From the NCBI GenBank assembly GCA_002353225.1, contig DEJF01000073.1, forward strand, positions 1 through 36,419: 36,419 nt of DNA, given 5' to 3'. A program made the position numbers and the translations under genes. Shown in pieces: positions 31,324-36,419 of this stretch; the stretch's first letter is position 1, and every line of letters begins with the position of its first letter. The notes beneath the pieces are model-generated. The model was not told the DNA's origin, did not search any database, and saw only the letters and a program-made list of their open reading frames with translations. The DNA comes from Prevotella sp. UBA2755. GTDB lineage: Bacteria > Bacteroidota > Bacteroidia > Bacteroidales > Bacteroidaceae.

Positions 31324-33477
31324 ATGGAACAGATTCGTATTTTCACACAACTGATATCAAGTGAACTCCACCTGCCAGAACATGGAGTGGAGAACACGCT
31401 GAAACTCTTAGACGAGGGATGTACCATCCCCTTTATCTCCCGTTATCGTAAGGAACGGACCGGTGGTCTTGACGAGGTACAGATTACTGCTATCAGCAAT
31501 CGACTGATGGTCTTGCAGGAAATCGCCAAGCGTAAGGAGACGGTCGTCAAGACGATTACCGAACAAGGGAAGATGACCACCGACCTGCAAAAGCGTATCA
31601 ATGACTGTTGGGAGGCGACGACATTGGAGGATATCTACTTACCCTACAAGCCCAAACGACGCACCCGTGCCCAAGTGGCAAGGGAACAGGGACTGGAACC
31701 GCTTGCCACGCTCCTCATGCTTCAGCGTGAGCCTCATCCTGAGCAAGTTGCCAAAAGGTTTGTCAGAGATGATGTCGCTGATGTTCATGCTGCCCTGCAA
31801 GGGGCGAAAGACATCATCGCCGAACAGGTCAGCGAAGAGGAGCGAAGCCGTAACCAGGTACGTGCCGCCTTCCGTCGAGAGGCATTCATCACATCGAAAG
31901 TCGTCAGGGCAAAGAAAGATACTGACGAGGCGGCTAAGTATGCTGACTATTTCGATTGGGAAGAGCCTTTGAAACGCTGCTCGTCTCACCGTCTGCTTGC
32001 CATGCGCCGTGGGGAGAGCGAGGGTATTCTGCGTGTCAGTATCACCATTGATGATGACGAGGCGGTCAACAGACTGCAACGCAACTACGTCAGAGGCAAT
32101 GGTGCTTGTCAACGACTCGTCGCCGAGGCGGTGGAGGATGGCTATAAGCGACTGCTTTGTCCTTCTATCGAGACGGAGTTTACGAATATCAGTAAGGAGA
32201 AAGCGGACGAGGAGGCGATCAAGGTTTTCACAGAGAACCTGCGCCAACTGCTGCTCGGTGCTCCGTTAGGACAGAAGCGGGTGATGGGTATCGACCCTGG
32301 TTTCCGCACTGGTTGTAAGGTGGTCTGTCTGGATGCCCAGGGTAATCTGCTCCATCACGAGGCGATCTTCCCCCACCCGCCTGTCAACCATCGCATGCAG
32401 GCTACCGTCCATGTTCAGCAGATGATAACGGATTATCATATCGAGGCGATAGCCATTGGCAACGGGACGGCGAGCCGTGAGACGAAAGATTTCGTCGAAG
32501 ACACCCTCAAATCCATTACCCAAGCAACACCTGCCCTCCCTAAAATCTTCGTGGTCAGCGAGGATGGCGCCTCTGTCTATTCCGCATCAAAGACCGCCCG
32601 TGAGGAGTTTCCCGATGAGGATGTCACGGTTCGTGGTGCTGTCAGCATCGGACGCCGCTTGATGGATCCGCTTGCCGAACTGGTGAAGATAGACCCGAAG
32701 AGTATCGGTGTGGGACAATACCAGCATGATGTCGATCAGACGAAACTCAAACTATCCCTCGACCAGACGGTAGAGAGTTGTGTGAATCTGGTGGGTGTCA
32801 ATCTCAATACTGCCTCCCAGCACCTGCTGATGTATGTCAGCGGACTGGGTCCTACATTGGCTAAGAATATCGTGGACTACCGTAAGAAGAATGGAGCGTT
32901 CACCAGTCGTGCCCAACTGAAGAAAGTTCCTCGTCTGGGACCTGCCGCCTATCAGCAATGTGCCGGTTTCCTGCGCATCCCCGAGGCGAAGAATCCCCTC
33001 GACAATACTGCCGTCCACCCGGAGAGTTATGGTGTGGTGGAACAGATGGCGAAAGATGGGCATTGCACGGTCAGTGAACTGATCAGCAATAAAGAGAAGC
33101 GTTCGCAAATTGATATCAAGAAGTATGTGACGGACAGCATCGGACTACCTACCCTCACGGATATCATGAAGGAGTTGGAGAAGCCCGGTCGTGACCCTCG
33201 CGAACAAATCGAGGAGTTTGAGTTTGACCCCAACGTCCAGACTATCGAAGACTTGCACGAAGGAATGGAACTTCCTGGTATTGTGACAAATATCACTAAC
33301 TTCGGAGCCTTCGTAGATATCGGTGTGCACCAAGACGGACTGGTACATATCTCCCAACTTGCCAACAAATATGTGAGTGATCCCACACAGGTGGTACGAC
33401 TCCATCAGCACGTCCGTGTCCGTGTCTTGGATGTCGACCTGAGACGCCATCGCATCTCTCTTACCATGAGAATATAA
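31324..33477 (+). CDS. tex: Tex-family RNA-binding protein
   Basis: The protein has 717 residues, close to the usual Tex length. The order is as in known Tex proteins: N-terminal helical region with GCTIPFISRYRKERTGGLDE, a YqgF-like RNase H fold beginning VMGIDPGFRTGCK (about 320), helix-hairpin-helix segments (LLMYVSGLGPTLAKNIVDYR), and a C-terminal S1 domain (about 645-717, GIVTNITNFGAFVDIGVHQD). Tex binds nucleic acid through S1 and associates with transcription complexes; it is a conserved housekeeping factor. The start is fixed by the promoter box just upstream. Glutamine synthetase follows after 51 nt on the same strand. Confidence 0.95.
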   Translation: MEQIRIFTQLISSELHLPEHGVENTLKLLDEGCTIPFISRYRKERTGGLDEVQITAISNRLMVLQEIAKRKETVVKTITEQGKMTTDLQKRINDCWEATTLEDIYLPYKPKRRTRAQVAREQGLEPLATLLMLQREPHPEQVAKRFVRDDVADVHAALQGAKDIIAEQVSEEERSRNQVRAAFRREAFITSKVVRAKKDTDEAAKYADYFDWEEPLKRCSSHRLLAMRRGESEGILRVSITIDDDEAVNRLQRNYVRGNGACQRLVAEAVEDGYKRLLCPSIETEFTNISKEKADEEAIKVFTENLRQLLLGAPLGQKRVMGIDPGFRTGCKVVCLDAQGNLLHHEAIFPHPPVNHRMQATVHVQQMITDYHIEAIAIGNGTASRETKDFVEDTLKSITQATPALPKIFVVSEDGASVYSASKTAREEFPDEDVTVRGAVSIGRRLMDPLAELVKIDPKSIGVGQYQHDVDQTKLKLSLDQTVESCVNLVGVNLNTASQHLLMYVSGLGPTLAKNIVDYRKKNGAFTSRAQLKKVPRLGPAAYQQCAGFLRIPEAKNPLDNTAVHPESYGVVEQMAKDGHCTVSELISNKEKRSQIDIKKYVTDSIGLPTLTDIMKELEKPGRDPREQIEEFEFDPNVQTIEDLHEGMELPGIVTNITNFGAFVDIGVHQDGLVHISQLANKYVSDPTQVVRLHQHVRVRVLDVDLRRHRISLTMRI

Positions 33478-33528
33478 AATGAACTTTAATCTATAATTAT
33501 TCGCAAACTTTAAAACAATCAAACAACT

Positions 33529-35034
33529 ATGAACGACAAACAACTGACCTTGAATGCGAACCTGATTGTCAGGGCGCTTCAAAAACCTGCCGCAGAACTG
33601 ACCAAGGCAGACATTATCGACTACATCGTGAAGAACGACATCAGTATGGTGAACTTCATGTATCCCGGAGGTGACGGTAAATTAAAGACCTTGAATTTCG
33701 TCATCAACGACCTCGCGTATCTTGACACGATCCTGACCTGTGGAGAACGTGTGGACGGCTCCAGCCTCTTCTCGTTTATCCAGGCTGGCAGCAGTGACCT
33801 CTATGTACTGCCCCGCTTCCGCACGGCATTTGTCGATCCGTTTGCGGAGATTCCTACCGTGACGATACTCTGTTCTTTCTTCGACAAAGACGGTAACCCG
33901 TTGGAGTCCTCACCAGAGCACACCCTCCACAAGGCTGCCGAGGCTTTCAAGAAGGTGACAGGTATGGAGTTTCAGGCAATGGGTGAGTTGGAGTATTATG
34001 TCATCAGTGATGACGAGGAGGTATTCCCTGCCCGTGACCAGCGTGGCTATCACGAGTCGGCTCCCTATGCCAAGGCGAATGAGTTCCGCACCCAGTGCAT
34101 GCAGTATATCGCACAGGCTGGCGGACAGATCAAATACGGTCACTCGGAGGTGGGTAATTTCTGTCTCGACGGCAAGAACTACGAGCAGAATGAGATCGAG
34201 TTCCTACCCGTTCCTGTGGAGCAGGCTGCCGACCAGTTGATGCTGGCGAAATGGATCATCCGTAACCTCGCCTACCAACTGGGGTATGACGTGACCTTCG
34301 CCCCGAAGATTACGACGGGTAAGGCTGGCTCAGGACTGCATATCCACATGCGGATGGTGAAGGACGGACGTAACCAGATGCTGGATGGTGGTGTTCTGTC
34401 AGAAGCCGCACGACGTATGATTGCTGGTATGATGGACCTTGCTCCTTCTATCACGGCTTTCGGCAACAAGAACCCCACTTCTTATTTCCGTCTCGTTCCT
34501 CATCAGGAGGCACCTACAAATGTATGCTGGGGCGACCGCAACCGCTCTGTATTGGTACGTGTGCCGTTAGGATGGGCTGCCGACGTGGACATGTGCCATG
34601 CCGCTAATCCTTTGGAGCCGCTGACGAATTACGACACCAGTATCAAGCAGACCGTGGAGATGCGCTCACCTGACGGCTCTGCCGACCTCTACCAGTTGTT
34701 GGCTGGACTCTGTGTTGCCTGTCGTCATGGCTTCGAGATGGAGAACGCCTTGGAGGTTGCCGAGAAGACGTATGTCAACGTGAATATCCATGCTGCCGAG
34801 AATGCTGAGCGACTTGCCACCTTAGCACAACTGCCTGACTCTTGTATGGCATCGGCTAACTGTCTGGAACAGCAACGGAAGGTATTTGAGGAGTATGGTG
34901 TCTTCTCACCTGCGATGATAGACGGTATCATCGCTGAACTGCGTGCCTTCAGTGACGGTACCCTGCGTGCGAACATCGAACAGTATCCGGAAGAGATACA
35001 GAAACTCGTCAACCAGTATTTCCACTGCGGATAA
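33529..35034 (+). CDS. glnA: Glutamine synthetase, type I family
   Basis: The protein has 501 residues. Recognisable sections are GERVDGSSLFSFI, QAMGELEYYV (metal-binding Glu), GHSEVGNFCL, KAGSGLHIHMRM (active-site His, about 270), FGNKNPTSYFRLVPHQEAP and GDRNRSVLVRVP. It makes glutamine from glutamate, ammonium and ATP. The sequence matches the approximately 500-residue class-I enzyme of Bacteroidales. The adenylylation motif NLYDLPPEE of enteric enzymes is absent, so GlnE-type control is not expected. There is no TAnnTTTG box in the 51-nt gap after tex, so read-through from tex is possible. It converges with the S66 peptidase gene, with 11 nt between stop codons. Confidence 0.93.
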   Translation: MNDKQLTLNANLIVRALQKPAAELTKADIIDYIVKNDISMVNFMYPGGDGKLKTLNFVINDLAYLDTILTCGERVDGSSLFSFIQAGSSDLYVLPRFRTAFVDPFAEIPTVTILCSFFDKDGNPLESSPEHTLHKAAEAFKKVTGMEFQAMGELEYYVISDDEEVFPARDQRGYHESAPYAKANEFRTQCMQYIAQAGGQIKYGHSEVGNFCLDGKNYEQNEIEFLPVPVEQAADQLMLAKWIIRNLAYQLGYDVTFAPKITTGKAGSGLHIHMRMVKDGRNQMLDGGVLSEAARRMIAGMMDLAPSITAFGNKNPTSYFRLVPHQEAPTNVCWGDRNRSVLVRVPLGWAADVDMCHAANPLEPLTNYDTSIKQTVEMRSPDGSADLYQLLAGLCVACRHGFEMENALEVAEKTYVNVNIHAAENAERLATLAQLPDSCMASANCLEQQRKVFEEYGVFSPAMIDGIIAELRAFSDGTLRANIEQYPEEIQKLVNQYFHCG

Positions 35035-35045
35035 TACTTTGACAG

Positions 35046-36002
35046 TTATCGGACAGAGAAGCGGAGCGTTGCCCCATCCCTATCAACTTCCAGGGTGGCA
35101 ACGCTCCCTATTAGCATCGGGAAGTTGCGCATGTGGGCATGTCCTACCGGGAAGTTATAACATACGGGGATGGCGTATTTCCGTAAATACTCATGAAACA
35201 TATAATTCATGTCGGGGAAGGTGTTAGGCACCTTCTTGTAACTGCTGAACTGTCCGATGATGATGCCCTTGACATGCGATATCAAGCCTCGTACCTCGAT
35301 ATTATGCAGCATACGGTCGACCTTCGTCATGCTCTCCCCTGTGTCCTCCACAAAGAGGATGATATTAGGGAGTCTCAACGGATCGTAGTCGGAGCCGGCA
35401 AGACCATGCAGCACTGACATGTTACCTCCCACCAGGATACCTGTTGCCTTACCTGCCCGGTTCAAGGGATGCGGTGCGACATGATACTCGGGCAACTCTC
35501 CCATCATCATCCGTCGCAGGGTCTGACTGATGGTGTCATTACCCTCATAGGTGTTGATGGCATGACACATCGAGCCATGAATACCCATATTCCCGGCACA
35601 TGCCTCCGCACTCAACAAAGCGGTGATGTCGCTAAAACCTATCAGCAACTTGGGATAACGCTTGAAGACGTTTAAGGTAAGGTCACATAACAGATGGACG
35701 GCTCCATCCCCACCCCGTGAACACATGATCGCCTTCACACTCGGGTTCCGCAATGCCCATAACAGGTCGTTACGACGTTCTTGTATAGTACCTGCGAAAC
35801 CACGATAGTCTTTCAAGGCATTCCGACCCACCACGGTATGGAATCCCCATCGCTCCAACGTTCGGATGCCCCCATTGATCGTTGCCGTATCAGTGGCACT
35901 CGACGGGGAGATGATGGCAATGGTATCACCCTCCTGCAGGAACTGCGCCATCACAGGCGACAGCGTCATCAGCAGTATACAAGCCAATACGTAACGTTTC
36001 AT
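35046..36002 (-). CDS. S66-family LD-carboxypeptidase (LdcA/MccF-like)
   Basis: The protein has 318 residues from the ATG at 36002, which gives a signal peptide (MKRYVLACILLMTLSPVMAQ); an in-frame start at 36044 would lie in the terminator of the preceding gene. S66 motifs: DTIAIISPSS at the N-terminus, CSRGGDGA, nucleophile Ser124 in LIGFSDITALL, Glu220 in LFVEDTGE, and His289 in FPVGHAHMRN. Family members cut the L-Lys/D-Ala or L-Dap/D-Ala bond of murein tetrapeptides, or related amides in the MccF branch. An exported enzyme fits peptidoglycan turnover in the periplasm. A weak -7-like TATCTTCG lies 4 nt before the ATG (36014-36007). Confidence 0.9.
   Translation of the reverse strand: MKRYVLACILLMTLSPVMAQFLQEGDTIAIISPSSATDTATINGGIRTLERWGFHTVVGRNALKDYRGFAGTIQERRNDLLWALRNPSVKAIMCSRGGDGAVHLLCDLTLNVFKRYPKLLIGFSDITALLSAEACAGNMGIHGSMCHAINTYEGNDTISQTLRRMMMGELPEYHVAPHPLNRAGKATGILVGGNMSVLHGLAGSDYDPLRLPNIILFVEDTGESMTKVDRMLHNIEVRGLISHVKGIIIGQFSSYKKVPNTFPDMNYMFHEYLRKYAIPVCYNFPVGHAHMRNFPMLIGSVATLEVDRDGATLRFSVR
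35063..35107. terminator. Possible hairpin between convergent glnA and S66 genes
   Basis: A perfect 11-bp inverted repeat (35063-35073 and 35097-35107) with a 23-nt loop lies in the 3' end of the S66 gene, just past the glnA stop. There is no U tract, so intrinsic termination is doubtful; it may only reflect coding sequence. Confidence 0.3.
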
Positions 36003-36016
36003 GGTGCGAAGATAAT

Positions 36017-36053
36017 AAAAAAAGTCGCAACTCCAAAGAGTCACGACCTTTTT
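36017..36053 (-). terminator. Terminator after rplT
   Basis: Imperfect stem GTCGCAACTC (36024-36033) with GAGTCACGAC (36038-36047), loop CAAA, flanked by seven A on the left and six T on the right. On the minus strand it ends L20 transcription; the symmetry would allow bidirectional use. Confidence 0.7.
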
Positions 36054-36074
36054 TCTTTCATTCCATGCGGAGAT

Positions 36075-36419
36075 TTACTTCACCTTCTCAACGATAGCCT
36101 TGAAAGCCTCTGGGTTGTTCATAGCGAGGTCGGCGAGCACCTTACGGTTGATCTCGATACCAGCCTTAGCGAGTTTACCCATCAGGACAGAATAACTCAT
36201 ACCCTCCAAGCGGGCTGCAGCGTTGATACGCTGAATCCACAGGGCACGGAAGTTACGCTTCTTGTTCTTACGATCGCGATAAGCGTAGGTAAGACCTTTC
36301 TCCCAAGTGTTCTTGGCTACTGTCCAAACATTCTTGCGGGCACCAAAGTAACCGCGAGTGAGTTTCAGAATTCTTTTACGTTTTGCTCTTGATGCAACGT
36401 GATTTACTGATCTTGGCAT
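36075..36419 (-). CDS. rplT: 50S ribosomal protein L20
   Basis: The protein has 114 residues and is complete; its ATG is the last three bases of the window. MPRSVNHVASRAKRKRILK and the following GYFGARKNVW and ALWIQRINAAAR are diagnostic of L20, which binds 23S rRNA early in large-subunit assembly. It is very basic, as expected. The usual partners infC and rpmI would lie just outside the window. A terminator follows 22 nt after the stop. Confidence 0.97.
   Translation of the reverse strand: MPRSVNHVASRAKRKRILKLTRGYFGARKNVWTVAKNTWEKGLTYAYRDRKNKKRNFRALWIQRINAAARLEGMSYSVLMGKLAKAGIEINRKVLADLAMNNPEAFKAIVEKVK

Noticed and set aside
1..36419. tRNA, rRNA, riboswitch or phage genes
   Set aside because: None was recognised on either strand by eye; covariance-model searches could still find a small RNA.

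Overview
The window looks like a chromosomal segment from a member of the Bacteroidales, most probably a Prevotella-like genus. The evidence is: (i) upstream regions repeatedly carry the Bacteroidota promoter pair TTTG/TTG, 19-21 nt, TAnnTTTG, and Shine-Dalgarno sequences play no visible part; (ii) the regulator pair is recognisably RprX/RprY; (iii) glutamine synthetase, TonB-dependent receptor, M13 peptidase and Tex are of Bacteroidales type; (iv) many proteins carry Bacteroidota-style lipoprotein or Sec signals. No tRNA, rRNA, CRISPR array, phage or intact transposase gene was seen.

Layout. 1-156: 3' end of glutamate dehydrogenase, then a strong terminator. 300-1124: exported protein of unknown function. 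1125-1683: a large nested palindromic element. 1684-5322 (minus): lipoprotein-type TPR histidine kinase, purine permease of the AzgA/NCS2 type, and a truncated Gfo/Idh/MocA oxidoreductase. 5323-5797: intergenic DNA with a 165-bp MITE-like element. 5798-7066 (plus): AAA_14/DUF4143 ATPase bracketed by a 31-bp direct repeat. 7207-10771 (minus): rprX-rprY followed by a GH28 glycosidase. 10885-14747 (minus): HemY-type protoporphyrinogen oxidase and a TonB-dependent receptor. 14814-27103 (minus): one 12.3-kb tightly packed gene string, described next. 27217-31206 (minus): ABC-F protein and M13 peptidase. 31324-35034 (plus): Tex and glutamine synthetase. 35046-36419 (minus): L20 and an S66 LD-carboxypeptidase.

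The most interesting part is the 14814-27103 string. Its first five genes encode a four-zinc-ribbon protein, a membrane-anchored Ser/Thr protein kinase, a 1105-residue protein with four CbbX/SpoVK-type AAA+ modules behind a zinc ribbon, a double-zinc-ribbon FHA protein, and a PP2C phosphatase. They are joined by 0-1 nt gaps or an ATGA overlap, apart from 40 nt before the phosphatase. This is a complete writer (kinase), reader (FHA), eraser (PP2C) and motor (AAA+) set, and the zinc ribbon is a shared module. It resembles in logic the threonine-phosphorylation control of type VI secretion (PpkA/PppA/Fha with ClpV), but no secretion structural gene is present and the ATPase is of another AAA+ family. 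The same string continues into metA (predicted acetyl-CoA type), a U32-family protein (TrhP-like), and a lipoprotein with membrane segments ending in yet another zinc ribbon.

Smaller points: a 22-bp tandem repeat inside the U32 gene is read in all three frames; a 9-bp repeat codes a tripeptide linker in the ABC-F protein; G8 and G7 runs lie in the kinase and hemG genes; and a promoter is embedded in the tail of the preceding terminator at about 27160.
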